NCBI GenBank assembly: GCA_025355385.1
Contig: JANXZS010000107.1
Coordinates: 1 to 64,000, forward strand
Direction: 5' to 3'
DNA from: Acidobacteriaceae bacterium
GTDB taxonomy: Bacteria; Acidobacteriota; Terriglobia; Terriglobales; Acidobacteriaceae
DNA: 64,000 nt
The notes under the pieces were generated by a model. It saw nothing but the letters and a program-made list of their open reading frames with translations, did not search any database and had not been told where the DNA came from. Position 1 is the stretch's first letter, and the number at the start of each line of letters is the position of its first letter. The translations under genes and the position numbers were made by a program. Below, one piece after another: positions 47,618 through 61,047 of the stretch.

Positions 47618-47686
47618 TCTTTGAGTGCTATGCTCATCATGATTACGCGGTGAGTTCACACCGCATCTCAATCCCCCGGCTCAGAA

Positions 47687-48931
47687 GTGCAAATACGCTT
47701 TTCCAAAGTATTCGCTATAAGCACGAACACCCTTCTGGTACTGATGCTGTTGCCTTGGCTCGCGGGATGTGGCAGGTTCCGCCCACATGCAAAAGCCGAG
47801 GTTGTCTATGTGATGGTCAAGCAGACCTTTCTGCGGGACCGCGTTGCTGCGCTGTCCAACCGCATCGCCACCGTTGTCAACGGTCAGCGCCTGGAGATCG
47901 TCGAGCGCGGGCGCCACTTCCTCAAGGTCAAGACCGAGAAGAACGAGGTCGGCTGGGTTGAAGAGCGCGCCGTGATCGATGAAACGGTTTATAAGGGATT
48001 CGGGGATCTGCGCAAATCGCATGAGAGGGATGCGGTCATCGCGACTGGTGCATTGCGCGATGATCTTTATATTCATCTCACGCCTGGCCGGGATACGGAG
48101 CGCTTCTACCTGCTGCCGGAGGGCGATAAGCTGCAGCTATTAGTGCGCGCCTCGGTGCCCAAGCCCCAATCGACCTGGGGTGCGTTGCCGAAGCCTATTG
48201 CGACCCTGCCGCCGTTACGAAGAAGCAAAGTGACTTCGTTAGCAGCTAAAAGAGAAGCGGCATCTGCCGCAACGCGGGCTCCTGCTTCCGCGAAGGGTGG
48301 AACTCCCCCGGCTACGACGGCAGCGGAGGCGGCGCCGATCCCCATGGAAGACTGGTGGCTGATTCGTAGCAGCCAGGGAAAGGTTGGCTGGCTATTGGCG
48401 CGACGTGTGGATGTCGATGTGCCAGACGCTATTGCCAGATATGCCGAGGGGCAAAAGATTGTAGGCGCCTACGTCCTCACCACAGTGGAAGATTCGGAGG
48501 CCACGACGCCGGACAAACTCGTGCCCGAGTACGTCACCGTTCTGAATGCGTACAAGGATGGCCTGCCTTACGATTTCGATCAGGTTCGGGTCTTCACCTG
48601 GAATACCAAGAAGCATCGCTACGAGACGGCCTACCGGCAACGAAATCTGCAGGGATACCTGCCGGTGGAAATCAGCAAAAAGACGTTTGATAACGTGGGA
48701 CCCGTCCCGTCATTCAGCTTCCGCCAGACTGTACCGGGTGAAGTAGCCATTGACCTGAGTACCGGTGCGGCCAAGCCGCCCCCGACAGAGACGCTTACCT
48801 ACAGGATGGATGGCGTAAGTGTGAAACGGGTGGGCCCCCCGGGCCAGCCTGCTTTCACGAACACTCGAGCGAAGCTTAATAGATCGGAGCGCAAGCCAAG
48901 GCATTCCAGAAAGCGCGGAGTGGCTCGCTAG
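47687..48931 (+). CDS. SH3-domain lipoprotein
   Basis: A 414-residue product from a GTG start with a lipoprotein signal (LLVLMLLPWLAGCG). Residues about 40-105 form a bacterial SH3-type domain (AEVVYVMVKQTFLRDRVAAL, RLEIVERGRHFLKVKTEKNE, VGWVEERAVIDE). A second SH3-like stretch near residue 222 reads EDWWLIRSSQGKVGWLLARR. An Ala/Pro-rich linker separates them, and a basic tail (RSERKPRHSRKRGVAR) ends the protein. Such domains often bind cell-wall peptides; here it is inference. It ends in TAGAGCA, next to a large palindrome. Confidence 0.8.
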   Translation: MQIRFSKVFAISTNTLLVLMLLPWLAGCGRFRPHAKAEVVYVMVKQTFLRDRVAALSNRIATVVNGQRLEIVERGRHFLKVKTEKNEVGWVEERAVIDETVYKGFGDLRKSHERDAVIATGALRDDLYIHLTPGRDTERFYLLPEGDKLQLLVRASVPKPQSTWGALPKPIATLPPLRRSKVTSLAAKREAASAATRAPASAKGGTPPATTAAEAAPIPMEDWWLIRSSQGKVGWLLARRVDVDVPDAIARYAEGQKIVGAYVLTTVEDSEATTPDKLVPEYVTVLNAYKDGLPYDFDQVRVFTWNTKKHRYETAYRQRNLQGYLPVEISKKTFDNVGPVPSFSFRQTVPGEVAIDLSTGAAKPPPTETLTYRMDGVSVKRVGPPGQPAFTNTRAKLNRSERKPRHSRKRGVAR

Positions 48932-48953
48932 AGCAATCTCCGCACTAACCGCT

Positions 48954-49071
48954 CTAGAGCAGAAGCAGGGATAGCGTGATGTATCCAGCGTGAGCGATGT
49001 AGACATTTTCCTGATGAAAATGCCTGCAGAGATCTGAGGCTCACCGTACAGTAACCCTACTTCTGCTCTAG
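48954..49071. repeat. Large nested palindrome between convergent genes
   Basis: Outer arms of 17 bases (CTAGAGCAGAAGCAGGG at 48954-48970 and CCCTACTTCTGCTCTAG at 49055-49071) pair with one mismatch. Inside, GTGAGC pairs with GCTCAC, and at the centre CATTTTC pairs with GAAAATG around CTGAT. The right arm contains the TAG stop codon of the DegT gene. It could act as a two-way terminator, a REP/MITE-type element or a structured RNA. No T-run is present, which argues against a simple intrinsic terminator. Confidence 0.75.
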
Positions 49072-50216
49072 CCCAGAAAGGCGGCGATGGCGTTGACAAC
49101 CGTCTGCTGCTCATCTTGTCTGAGTTCCGGATAGATGGGGAGCGCCAGTACCTCTGCAGCCGCCCGCTCGCTCTCAGGCAGGTCTCCCTGCTTATACCCG
49201 AGAAACTTCAGACACTCCTGTTGGTGTAAAGGAACCGGATAGTAGATCTCGGATCCAATCTTTCTCTCGCTCAGGAACTGGCGCAACTGATCGCGCTTGC
49301 GAACGCGTATGACGTACTGGTGGTAGACGTGGGTTGCGCGCGGATGGCAGGTCGGGAGAACGACGCCGCTTCCGGGATAAATCTTGCCCGCCTCCGCCAC
49401 TCCCAATGTTCGGAATAGGCGATCGTAGTTAGCGGCGAGTCGGCGGCGTCGCTCGTTCCAGCGATCCACATAGGCGAGTTTTACCAGGAGGACGGCGGCC
49501 TGAATGGTATCCAGGCGACTGTTCCAGCCGATTTCGTCGTGGTAGTAGCGGCGACGCATGCCGTGCGCCCGCAACATCTGGGCTCGCTCGGCCAGCGTTG
49601 CATCGGAGGTCGTCACCATGCCGGCATCGCCGCATGCGCTCAGGTTCTTTGTGGGATAAAAACTGAACGCTGCAGCATCGCCCAGCGAACCAACAGGCCG
49701 CCCGTCCCATGCCGCACCAAAAGCCTGCGCCGCGTCTTCTATCAGTAAAACACCAAAACGCTGGCGCAGATCCTCATAGCGGTCCCACTCGACCGTGTGG
49801 CCGTAGAGGTGAACCGGCAGCACGGCACGTAACCTTGGCGAGGGCTCGGAGGCCAGGATCGTCTCAACGTGACTGGCATCGAGGTTGAAACTCGCCGGAT
49901 CTATGTCCGCCAGCACGGGCTTGGCTCCTGCCCGCAGGATCGAGCTCACGGTGGCAAAAAAAGTGAATGGCGTTGTGACAACGGCGTCGCCCGCGCCGAT
50001 CCCTGCGGAAGCCATCGCAAGCCACAGAGCGTCCGTCCCGGAGGCGCACCCAATGCCAAACTTTGCCGCGCAGGCGGCAGCTGCTTCTCTCTCAAAATCG
50101 GCGACCGGCTCACCAAGTATGTAATGCTGCGTGGAGAAGACTCTCTCCACGGCTGCCATCATCTCCGGCCCGATCTCGGCATATTGCCTCGAGAAGTCGA
50201 GTACCGGCACGGGCAT
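49068..50216 (-). CDS. DegT/DnrJ/EryC1/StrS family aminotransferase
   Basis: A PLP-dependent aminotransferase of the type that aminates keto-sugars for surface polysaccharides. From ATG 50216 the product has 382 residues: MPVPVLDFSRQYAEIGPEM, GCASGTDALWLAMASAGIG, LIEDAAQAFGAAWDGRPVG and the PLP-lysine stretch FYPTKNLSACGDAGMVTT. The C-terminal half has CHPRATHVYHQYVIRV. The frame is open to 50339, but the family N-terminus starts at 50216. The substrate cannot be named because no other sugar genes are nearby. It is the only gene on the minus strand between 46.4 and 63.6 kb. Confidence 0.92.
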   Translation of the reverse strand: MPVPVLDFSRQYAEIGPEMMAAVERVFSTQHYILGEPVADFEREAAAACAAKFGIGCASGTDALWLAMASAGIGAGDAVVTTPFTFFATVSSILRAGAKPVLADIDPASFNLDASHVETILASEPSPRLRAVLPVHLYGHTVEWDRYEDLRQRFGVLLIEDAAQAFGAAWDGRPVGSLGDAAAFSFYPTKNLSACGDAGMVTTSDATLAERAQMLRAHGMRRRYYHDEIGWNSRLDTIQAAVLLVKLAYVDRWNERRRRLAANYDRLFRTLGVAEAGKIYPGSGVVLPTCHPRATHVYHQYVIRVRKRDQLRQFLSERKIGSEIYYPVPLHQQECLKFLGYKQGDLPESERAAAEVLALPIYPELRQDEQQTVVNAIAAFLG

Positions 50217-50503
50217 GATAGAGACGGCAGAAGTGTCTGGGATGAGGGGTTGTTGCGAAGATTCGTTGCGTCCTGGCACGTCTTCGATGCTAGCACTGCT
50301 CTGGTCTATGCCCCGTATGTTTCTGTGGCATCTAGGCAAGTGATTTCTGCATCACATTAAGTTGCTTCAGTCGGTCAGGCGACAGCGGGTAGTCGCAAGC
50401 TACGCAATTGTGACAGCTGAGATAAAACTGGCCGGGGACAGTTGATAATGGGCCCGGCGAACGATATGTTGTTAGAACACATTAGTGTCTGCCCGGTGTG
50501 GCG

Positions 50504-50531
50504 TTGACACAAACTGCCTTGCGTTTAATGC
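50504..50531 (+). promoter_or_regulatory. Sigma-70-type promoter of hfq-hflX
   Basis: A perfect TTGACA -35 hexamer, a 16-base spacer and TAATGC as -10 lie 44-71 bp before the hfq start. Otherwise the 358-bp stretch between the divergent DegT and hfq starts (50217-50574) shows no gene, RNA or repeat that I recognise. Confidence 0.55.
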
Positions 50532-50574
50532 GTGAGCACACGAATCGATAACCGGAAAAGCAGGAGATCGGCAC

Positions 50575-50910
50575 ATGGAAAGCAAGCCGGCACAGAATAT
50601 TCAGGATACATTTCTGAATACAGTCCGCAAGGATAAGACCCCTATAACGATCTACTTGGTGAGCGGCGTTAAGCTAACGGGGAAGATCCGCTCCTTTGAC
50701 AAATATTCCGTGCTCTTGGAAAACAACAGCCAGGAGCAGTTGATCTTCAAGCATGCCATCTCCACCGTCGTCAGCAACCGTGCAGTCCTGCATAGTGATC
50801 ACAGACCCGCGGCTGCTGCGGGAGCAGGGCCGACAGTTCCTGCGCCAGGCCCGTTGACCCCCGACAGTATCCCGGCTTCGGAGAGCGCGGCCGGAAGCCC
50901 TCGTAGCTAG
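50575..50910 (+). CDS. hfq: RNA chaperone Hfq
   Basis: A hexameric Sm-like protein that helps small RNAs pair with mRNAs. The 111-residue product has the Sm1 motif ([20 protein letters not shown], then [16 protein letters not shown]) and the Sm2 motif [10 protein letters not shown], including the KH that contacts RNA. A Pro/Ala/Ser-rich disordered tail of about 35 residues follows. hflX starts 14 bases after its stop, an arrangement also found in proteobacteria. Confidence 0.97.
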   Translation: MESKPAQNIQDTFLNTVRKDKTPITIYLVSGVKLTGKIRSFDKYSVLLENNSQEQLIFKHAISTVVSNRAVLHSDHRPAAAAGAGPTVPAPGPLTPDSIPASESAAGSPRS

Positions 50911-50923
50911 GGAGCTATGGGTA

Positions 50924-52375
50924 TTGCTGCCAGGCGGCGTTGGCGTGGATGACAATCGACTGAAGAATACGGGTGTATCCCCGGACCGCGCCCTGCTGGT
51001 TTCCGTGGATCTGGGACAGACACGCAAGAGCGTACCTCGAAGCGCCGCCCTGGCACGGGAGGCTGCGAATACCTCCTCAGATAGCGAGGGCGCGTCCCTC
51101 TCCGCAAGGGAGATGGGCTCTGATGCGGCGCTCGAGGAGTTCCGCGTGCTGGTCACCAGTGCTGGCGCGCAGGTTGTGGCCGAAGTTGTCCAACGCAGGC
51201 AAAAAGCGGATCCTGCCACCCTGATCGGCAGCGGCAAGGTAGAGGAGATCGCCGCTGTTGCTGCTTCTTCGAATGCCACCCTGATCTTATTCGACCACGA
51301 CCTGACGCCCACCCAGCAACGCAATCTTGAGGAGGCGCTGCCCTGCCGCGTCGTGGATCGGACGCAACTTATTCTCGACATTTTTGCCCGCCATGCCCGC
51401 TCGCGGGAAGGACAATTGCAGGTGGAACTGGCCCAATTGGAATATATGCTTCCCCGCCTCGCCGGACGCGGTCTCTCCATGTCTCAGACCGGCGGCGGAA
51501 TCGGTACCCGGGGTCCCGGCGAAACTCAGCTTGAAACCGATCGCCGCAAGATACAGCGTCGGCTGGTGCAACTGCGACGCGATCTCGAGGCGGTGCGCCG
51601 AGTGCGCAGCCTGCAAAGGGAGCGGCGGGAGTCTGTGCCGGTCCCCACCGTAGCGCTGGTGGGATATACCAATGCGGGAAAGAGCACACTGTTCAATGCG
51701 CTGACGCACGCCGGCGTGCTCGAGTCGTCGCGCATGTTTGCTACCCTCGATCCCAAACTGCGTGCGATACAGCTTCCTTCGAGACGAAAAATACTGCTCT
51801 CCGACACGGTTGGCTTTCTCCGGAACCTCCCCCATACATTGGTGACCTCTTTCCGTGCCACTCTCGAGGAGGTGCAGAAGGCCGAAGTTCTGCTGCACAT
51901 CTGCGATGTTTCCAGCCCCGTCTACGAGGAGCAGAAGGCCGAGGTGGAGAAGGTGCTGGATGAACTCGATGTCTTGGACAAGCCCCGTATCGAAGTGCTC
52001 AACAAAGTAGACCTGCTGCCCGCCGAGCAGCGGGACAACCTGCGCGCGCAGGGCCGGTTGCTGATTTCCGCGCGAACGGGGCAGGGAATCGAAGAGTTGC
52101 TCCAGCAGATTGACTCGGGTCTTGTGACCGACCCAGTCGTCCGCCAGGAATTCCTGATTTCGCAAGACGAGGGTGCCGTGCTGGCGGCGCTGGAGGGCGG
52201 CGCAGTTGTCCACGAACGCCGCTTTGAGGGCAACAGAGTTCACTTGTCGCTGTCTGGGCCAGCGTCGCTACTCTCCCGCTATCGCCGCTTTCGGGTGGCT
52301 GTAGACGCAGGTACGGGTCATGAAATTGGGAGTGGAGCAACGTCCCAACCTCACGACCCGTCCGACCCTGAATAG
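50924..52375 (+). CDS. hflX: GTPase HflX
   Basis: A ribosome-associated GTPase that splits or rescues stalled ribosomes under stress. The 483-residue product has the HflX N-terminal domain ([59 protein letters not shown]). The G domain shows [13 protein letters not shown] (P-loop), [12 protein letters not shown] and [11 protein letters not shown] give TTG 50924 as the start, because it lies closest to hfq; GTG 50945 is also possible. About 60 poorly conserved residues precede the family core. Confidence 0.95.
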   Translation: MLPGGVGVDDNRLKNTGVSPDRALLVSVDLGQTRKSVPRSAALAREAANTSSDSEGASLSAREMGSDAALEEFRVLVTSAGAQVVAEVVQRRQKADPATLIGSGKVEEIAAVAASSNATLILFDHDLTPTQQRNLEEALPCRVVDRTQLILDIFARHARSREGQLQVELAQLEYMLPRLAGRGLSMSQTGGGIGTRGPGETQLETDRRKIQRRLVQLRRDLEAVRRVRSLQRERRESVPVPTVALVGYTNAGKSTLFNALTHAGVLESSRMFATLDPKLRAIQLPSRRKILLSDTVGFLRNLPHTLVTSFRATLEEVQKAEVLLHICDVSSPVYEEQKAEVEKVLDELDVLDKPRIEVLNKVDLLPAEQRDNLRAQGRLLISARTGQGIEELLQQIDSGLVTDPVVRQEFLISQDEGAVLAALEGGAVVHERRFEGNRVHLSLSGPASLLSRYRRFRVAVDAGTGHEIGSGATSQPHDPSDPE

Positions 52376-52519
52376 GGTCCAGGTAATGCCCTATAGTGTA
52401 CGCTCGGCAATGCCCGGGTCAACGTAAATAACCACCATCTGGAAAGAAAAGGCTCTCGGCGCTCGCGACAACCGAATTCTGGCCGATTTCATCGTTTTTG
52501 CCCAACATTCGGGGCAAGT

Positions 52520-52547
52520 TTGACAGCAGCATTTTGCTCTGTTAAAT
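52520..52547 (+). promoter_or_regulatory. Possible promoter of the ATP synthase operon
   Basis: TTGACA, a 16-base spacer and TTAAAT lie about 55 bp before the first ATP synthase gene. The -35 is a full match and the -10 is four of six. A hairpin TTGCCC-N7-GGGGCAA lies just upstream, at about 52499-52518. Confidence 0.45.
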
Positions 52548-52601
52548 CTAGATGTTCCGCCAACATTTCCAGCACTTCCTGCACCGCGACACGGTAAACG
52601 C

Positions 52602-53069
52602 ATGGACGAAATACTGCAGCAACTCGGCGAACTCGTAGTCGGCTCCGTGCCGACGATGCTGCTGTTTCTCACTCTCGTGGCGGCATACGAATTCCTGGTC
52701 CACGGACCATTGACGCGAATGCTGGACGAACGACGCAACCGGACGACAGGCGCTATTGAAAAGGCCCACGCTGCCATCGCCGCCGCGGACGCCAAGGCAC
52801 AGGAGTATGAGTCCAGGCTCCGAGCCGCCCGCATGGAGGTTCTCAAGGCACGCGAGGTACGGGTTCAACAATGGAATGCCGAACGCGACAAGGCGCTCGA
52901 CGCTGCCCGGCAACAGTCCCATGACCGCGTACTGGCAGCCAGGGTCCAGTTGGAAGGCGAAGTCCATGCGGCCCGCACGACTATTGAGAGCTCCGCAGAC
53001 CAACTGGCGGGGCAGATTCTGAAGGCCGTATTAATGGCAAAAGTAGCCCCCGTGGAGAGTACCCGTTGA
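52602..53069 (+). CDS. ATP synthase F0 subunit b' (b-type stalk)
   Basis: A 155-residue peripheral-stalk subunit. One membrane helix (about 15-34, SVPTMLLFLTLVAAYEFLVH) is followed by PLTRMLDERRNRTTGAIEKA and a long coiled coil (AKAQEYESRLRAARMEVLKA), the b/b' pattern. A second b-type gene follows, so this is read as b'. Its TGA overlaps the TTG start of that gene (TTGA, 53066-53069). Confidence 0.9.
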   Translation: MDEILQQLGELVVGSVPTMLLFLTLVAAYEFLVHGPLTRMLDERRNRTTGAIEKAHAAIAAADAKAQEYESRLRAARMEVLKAREVRVQQWNAERDKALDAARQQSHDRVLAARVQLEGEVHAARTTIESSADQLAGQILKAVLMAKVAPVESTR

Positions 53070-53833
53070 AACGCAGTCCTGGAATTGGTTCCTGTGGTGT
53101 TCTGCTGATCCTCTGGTTGGCTATATCTTCCGGCAGCTTTGCTAGTTCTCAGACGGCGACCCCGGCCCGACCCGCACAGGCTGATACACGCGAATCAACC
53201 CCGCAGGCTACTTCGGGGACGGTTTCAACTCCCATCTCGCACGCCGACGTCGAAGAGAAGAAGGCTGTCGAGGAAGAAAGCGAAACCGAGGCCTTCCGCC
53301 ACTCGCCTGCGGTGCGGAAGTACGCCAGCATCCTGCATCTCCCTCTGGAGACAGCAGCCAGGCTGTTTGAATTCCTCAACTTCGGCATCCTCGCCTTTTC
53401 GGTCCTGTACTTTGTCGTCAAGCTGGTCCCCAAAGCCTTCCGTAATCGCAGAATCGCCATTGAAAAGCAGTTGGTGGATGCCCGGAGCGCCACCGAAGTG
53501 GCAAACGAGAGGTTGAATGGCGTGGAGCAGAGACTCTCGCGTCTGGATCAGGAGATCGACGCCATCCGCAAGAATGTGGAGCAGGACGCCATTCAGGATG
53601 AAGCCCGCATCAAGTCAGCCCTCGACGAGGAGCGCCTGAGGATCGTCGATTCTGCCGGCCACGAGATCGAGGCCGCCGTAGCGGCCGCACACCGCGAGCT
53701 CAAGCGCTTCGCCGCCGAACTGGCCGTGGAGCGCGCAACCAGCCAGTTTTCACTCATTGAAGAAACGGACCGCAAGCTGGTGCAAAATTTCTCCTTCGGG
53801 CTTGGAAATAAGAATCAGGGAGGGCGAAACTGA
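53066..53833 (+). CDS. atpF: ATP synthase F0 subunit b with signal-peptide-like N-terminus
   Basis: A 255-residue stalk subunit from a TTG start. It begins with a hydrophobic, signal-peptide-like segment (GVLLILWLAISSGSFASS). About 60 residues of charged, low-complexity sequence follow. Then comes the usual membrane helix (LFEFLNFGILAFSVLYFVVK, about 105-124) and the KAFRNRRIAIEKQLVDARSA coiled-coil stalk. Typical b subunits have 150-170 residues, so the N-terminal part is extra. This longer form is consistent with acidobacterial b subunits (recollection). atpH starts at its last base. Confidence 0.9.
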   Translation: MKRSPGIGSCGVLLILWLAISSGSFASSQTATPARPAQADTRESTPQATSGTVSTPISHADVEEKKAVEEESETEAFRHSPAVRKYASILHLPLETAARLFEFLNFGILAFSVLYFVVKLVPKAFRNRRIAIEKQLVDARSATEVANERLNGVEQRLSRLDQEIDAIRKNVEQDAIQDEARIKSALDEERLRIVDSAGHEIEAAVAAAHRELKRFAAELAVERATSQFSLIEETDRKLVQNFSFGLGNKNQGGRN

Positions 53834-54372
53834 TGTCCATCTATGCCTCCCGCTATGCCCGGGCCTTTGCCGATGTGGTCGAATCCGCGAAACTTGATTC
53901 CGCGGATGTCGATCGCCAGCTCGAGGATTTTGCCGCCACCTGGAATGGCAGCTCCGAACTGCGCGAGGTTTTGAACAATCCGGCCGTGTCCAGTGAATAC
54001 AAGGTCTCGATCCTCGACAAAATCAACACTCGGATGGGCTGTGTGCCATTCGTGCGCAACTTCCTCGCAGTGCTTATTAATCACAGCCGCCTGGATGCCT
54101 TTGACGAGGTTCTGGCCGAGTTTCGCCGCGAGATGCATCTCCGGATGGGGATCTCTGAGGCTCATGTGATCACCGCCCGCAAGCTGGATGACGCGGAGCG
54201 CCGCGAGTTGGAAGAGCAGGTGGCAAAGCTCTCGGGAACCCGGGTCTCTGCGAAGTTTGAGGAAGACAGCTCGATCCTTGGTGGAGCGGTAGTGCGGATC
54301 GGCAGCACGGTTTACGACGGTTCTGTACGCGGCACTTTGAGCAAGCTCAGAGAGCAGCTCATCGCTGGCTGA
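53833..54372 (+). CDS. atpH: ATP synthase F1 subunit delta
   Basis: A 179-residue protein joining the stalk to the alpha3-beta3 head. Typical family marks are IYASRYARAFADVVES at the start, FVRNFLAVLINHSRLD near residue 75, and the C-terminal SAKFEEDSSILGGAVVRIG and VYDGSVRGTLSKLREQL. Its ATG overlaps the atpF stop (TGATG). Length is typical. Confidence 0.96.
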   Translation: MSIYASRYARAFADVVESAKLDSADVDRQLEDFAATWNGSSELREVLNNPAVSSEYKVSILDKINTRMGCVPFVRNFLAVLINHSRLDAFDEVLAEFRREMHLRMGISEAHVITARKLDDAERRELEEQVAKLSGTRVSAKFEEDSSILGGAVVRIGSTVYDGSVRGTLSKLREQLIAG

Positions 54373-54410
54373 TTGACACAATTTAACTTGAGATTTAGTT
54401 GGGAAAGTGA

Positions 54411-55961
<1,551 letters not shown>

Positions 55962-55978
55962 GGAAGCTCGAAATATAA

Positions 55979-58518
<2,540 letters not shown>

Positions 58519-58525
58519 GGCTACG

Positions 58526-58948
58526 ATGGCAGACACAACAAACCAACTGCGGGTTCGGCTGGTAACTCCGGAGCGCATTCTTGCCGACCTGATGGCAGAT
58601 GCAGTAGAACTGCCCGCGAAGTCGGGCTATCTGGAAGTACTCTACGGTCACGCGCCGCTACTGGCGGAGCTGGGGGCGGGCGACGTAACCCTGCATGGCG
58701 GGGTAGCCGGTGAGCAACGTTTCAACGTCGCATGGGGATTCGTCGAAGTGCTTCCTGAGCGAGTCACGATTTTGGCCGATAGTGCCTTGAAGCCCGAGGA
58801 AATCGACACCGCTCTGGCACAGCAGAAGCTGGAACAGGGCCACAAGCTCTGGAATGAAGCCGGAGACGATCCAGCCAAGTACGAACACGCGAACGACGTC
58901 ATCGATAAAGCGGAAGCGCGATTGGCAAGCGCAGCGCGCAAGGCATAG
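58526..58948 (+). CDS. atpC: ATP synthase F1 subunit epsilon
   Basis: The 140-residue product has the N-terminal beta-sandwich (LRVRLVTPERILADLMADAV, LEVLYGHAPLLAELGAGDV, FNVAWGFVEVLPERVTILAD). The C-terminal helical hairpin can inhibit the enzyme (DTALAQQKLEQGHKLWN onwards). Length is typical. It closes the cluster b', b, delta, alpha, gamma, beta, epsilon. The a and c subunits of F0 are not here and must be encoded elsewhere. Confidence 0.95.
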   Translation: MADTTNQLRVRLVTPERILADLMADAVELPAKSGYLEVLYGHAPLLAELGAGDVTLHGGVAGEQRFNVAWGFVEVLPERVTILADSALKPEEIDTALAQQKLEQGHKLWNEAGDDPAKYEHANDVIDKAEARLASAARKA

Positions 58949-59057
58949 ACGGCCTTCAACCAGAGAAATAACATGGGACTGGTCTCAAGACGGACGGGCT
59001 CCATGAGCCTCATTTCCGCGTGTGTGTAGGCTTCGATTGAATACCAGAAGGTGATCC

Positions 59058-60125
59058 ATGAAAATTCTATCGGCGTTCCTGGCGCTGGTGTTGGTTGGGG
59101 GCGATGTCGTGCCTGGCAGCCCTGCGTCGGCCCAGACTAGCGGTGAGGCCGTTTCCACGTTTCACAATCCGATATTGCCATCCGGCGCCGATCCATGGGT
59201 GACCTACCAGGACGGCTTCTACTACTACATGAATTCGACCGGCAACAACTTGACCATCTGGAAGACGCGGAACGTCGCGGATCTGTCGACTGCGGAGAAG
59301 AAGGTCGTATGGACACCACCCGCCAGCGGACCATATTCGAAAGAGCTATGGGCTCCTGAACTGCATCGTATCCAGAGCAAATGGTACATCTACTTCGCGG
59401 CCGATGCGGGAGACAACGATACCCATCGCATCTGGGCGGTCGAAAATCCCGCCAGCGATCCGTTGCAGGGGACATGGACTTTTAAGGGTAAGGTCGCTGA
59501 TCGATCTGACAAATGGGCGATCGACGCTTCGGTCTTTGAGAACGGCGACAAGCTTTACATGGTCTGGTCGGGATGGGCTGGCGATAGCAACGGTGTACAG
59601 AGCATCTATCTTGCGCAGATGAAGAATCCCTGGACGATTGCAGGAGACAGAGTCCGCATCTCTACTCCGGAGTACCCATGGGAGAAGGTCGGGGACCTCG
59701 ATCCTCAGAACCGTATCATCGATATGCCGCACGTGGATGTGAACGAAGGACCAGAAATTCTCAAGCACAGCAAAAATATTTTTGTGGTGTATTCAGCCAG
59801 CGGTTGCTGGACCAACTACTACGAACTTGGCATGGTAACCGCCTCTGCCAGCAGCAACCTGATGGATTCGGCCTCGTGGAAGAAGTCTCCCCATCCTGTA
59901 TTTCGCGAGGATCCCGAAGCCTCCGCCTTTGGCACCGGACACAACTCCTTTTTCCAGTCTCCCGATGGCAAGACAGACTGGATTCTGTACCACGCAAACG
60001 CCAAGCCGAATCAGGGCTGCGAAGACTTTCGTGCGCCGCGCGCGCAGCCGTTTACGTGGAATTCCGACGGAACGCCGAACTTCGGCAAGCCGCTTCCCCT
60101 CGGACAAGCCATACCCAGGCCATAG
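59058..60125 (+). CDS. Secreted glycoside hydrolase family 43 protein
   Basis: A five-bladed propeller glycosidase of the arabinofuranosidase/xylosidase type. The 355-residue product has a signal peptide (ILSAFLALVLVGGDVVPG). At the mature start lies FHNPILPSGADPWVTYQDG, with the catalytic-base Asp of GADPW. Next is ELWAPELHRIQSKWYIYFAA, then AIDASVFENGDKLYMVWSG, with the pKa-modulating Asp. The catalytic acid is likely in VNEGPEILKH. The FGTGHNSFF stretch follows. Plant hemicellulose side chains are the likely substrate (inference). It stands alone after the ATP synthase operon. Confidence 0.9.
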   Translation: MKILSAFLALVLVGGDVVPGSPASAQTSGEAVSTFHNPILPSGADPWVTYQDGFYYYMNSTGNNLTIWKTRNVADLSTAEKKVVWTPPASGPYSKELWAPELHRIQSKWYIYFAADAGDNDTHRIWAVENPASDPLQGTWTFKGKVADRSDKWAIDASVFENGDKLYMVWSGWAGDSNGVQSIYLAQMKNPWTIAGDRVRISTPEYPWEKVGDLDPQNRIIDMPHVDVNEGPEILKHSKNIFVVYSASGCWTNYYELGMVTASASSNLMDSASWKKSPHPVFREDPEASAFGTGHNSFFQSPDGKTDWILYHANAKPNQGCEDFRAPRAQPFTWNSDGTPNFGKPLPLGQAIPRP

Positions 60126-60161
60126 ATCCTGCGGTCGGGCCTCGTTTGCGAGTGCATTCCG

Positions 60162-60983
60162 GTGGCCGGGGAGTGTATCGTCTTCCGTGGGATTGGTCGT
60201 AGCGTAGAGTCCATCTCCACGCAGCGAGAAAGGGATCAATTGGCCCAGCCGTTGTGCGAAGCCGCTGCAGCAACTCATCCGGGGATGGTGCGCAGCGGCA
60301 ATGAAGACGCGTTCGGGCTCAGCCACGAAGACGGGCTCTTCCTGGTGTGCGATGGCATGGGCGGCGCGGCCGCTGGAGAAGTGGCCAGCAGCATGACCGT
60401 CGCCGAGGTGCTGAAATGCTTTGCGGGCTGGACCAATGCCGGGGAAGCACGGCTATCCCCTGCGACTACTTTGCGCGATGCCATTGCCTCAGCCAATAGG
60501 GCGATTTTCTGCAAGTCATCCAAGGACGCCCGGCTTCACGGTATGGGAACCACGCTGGTGGCACTCGTCGTGGCAGGCAACTCCGCATGGGTAGCGCACG
60601 TCGGGGACAGTCGCTGTTACAGATTGCGCGGTGGCGCGCTCGAGCAGATCACCCTGGACCACTCGCTGGTGGACGAACAGGTGCGCATGGGCTCGATCAC
60701 CGTGGACGAGGCTGCACGCTCGCCCCTCCGCAACGTGATCACCCGCGCCGTCGGTTCTCAAAAAGCTATCTCGTCCGATATCGCGGAACTTTCGCTGGTG
60801 CGCGGAGATGTCTTTTTACTGTGTAGCGACGGTCTTACCCGCGAGTTGGAATGCGAACAGTTGCAGGCAATTCTGGCGGGCGAAAGTGATCTGCCGACGG
60901 CTTGTACCAGGCTGATCCAGGCAGCCAATGATTCCGGTGGTCGCGACAACATCACCTGCCTGCTGGTGCGGCTGTCTGGCTGA
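60162..60983 (+). CDS. PP2C-type protein serine/threonine phosphatase
   Basis: A soluble metal-dependent phosphatase that counters Hanks-type Ser/Thr kinases. The 273-residue product has all core motifs: GMVRSGNEDAFGL, FLVCDGMGGAAAGEVAS, GTTLVALVVAGNSAWVAHVG, LLCSDGLTREL and GGRDNITCLLV, including the metal-binding aspartates. The start used is GTG 60162; the conserved part begins about 35 residues later, so a later start is possible. No kinase gene is adjacent. Confidence 0.93.
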   Translation: MAGECIVFRGIGRSVESISTQRERDQLAQPLCEAAAATHPGMVRSGNEDAFGLSHEDGLFLVCDGMGGAAAGEVASSMTVAEVLKCFAGWTNAGEARLSPATTLRDAIASANRAIFCKSSKDARLHGMGTTLVALVVAGNSAWVAHVGDSRCYRLRGGALEQITLDHSLVDEQVRMGSITVDEAARSPLRNVITRAVGSQKAISSDIAELSLVRGDVFLLCSDGLTRELECEQLQAILAGESDLPTACTRLIQAANDSGGRDNITCLLVRLSG

Positions 60984-61047
60984 GGAGCGCAGTAACATAG
61001 TTTCACTGCGTTCGCGCGGCTTCGATCGTCAAGTGGAAGGATGGGTC

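Noticed and set aside
51287-52243. 318-codon open frame on the minus strand
   Set aside because: It is antisense to hflX and explained by codon bias of that gene.
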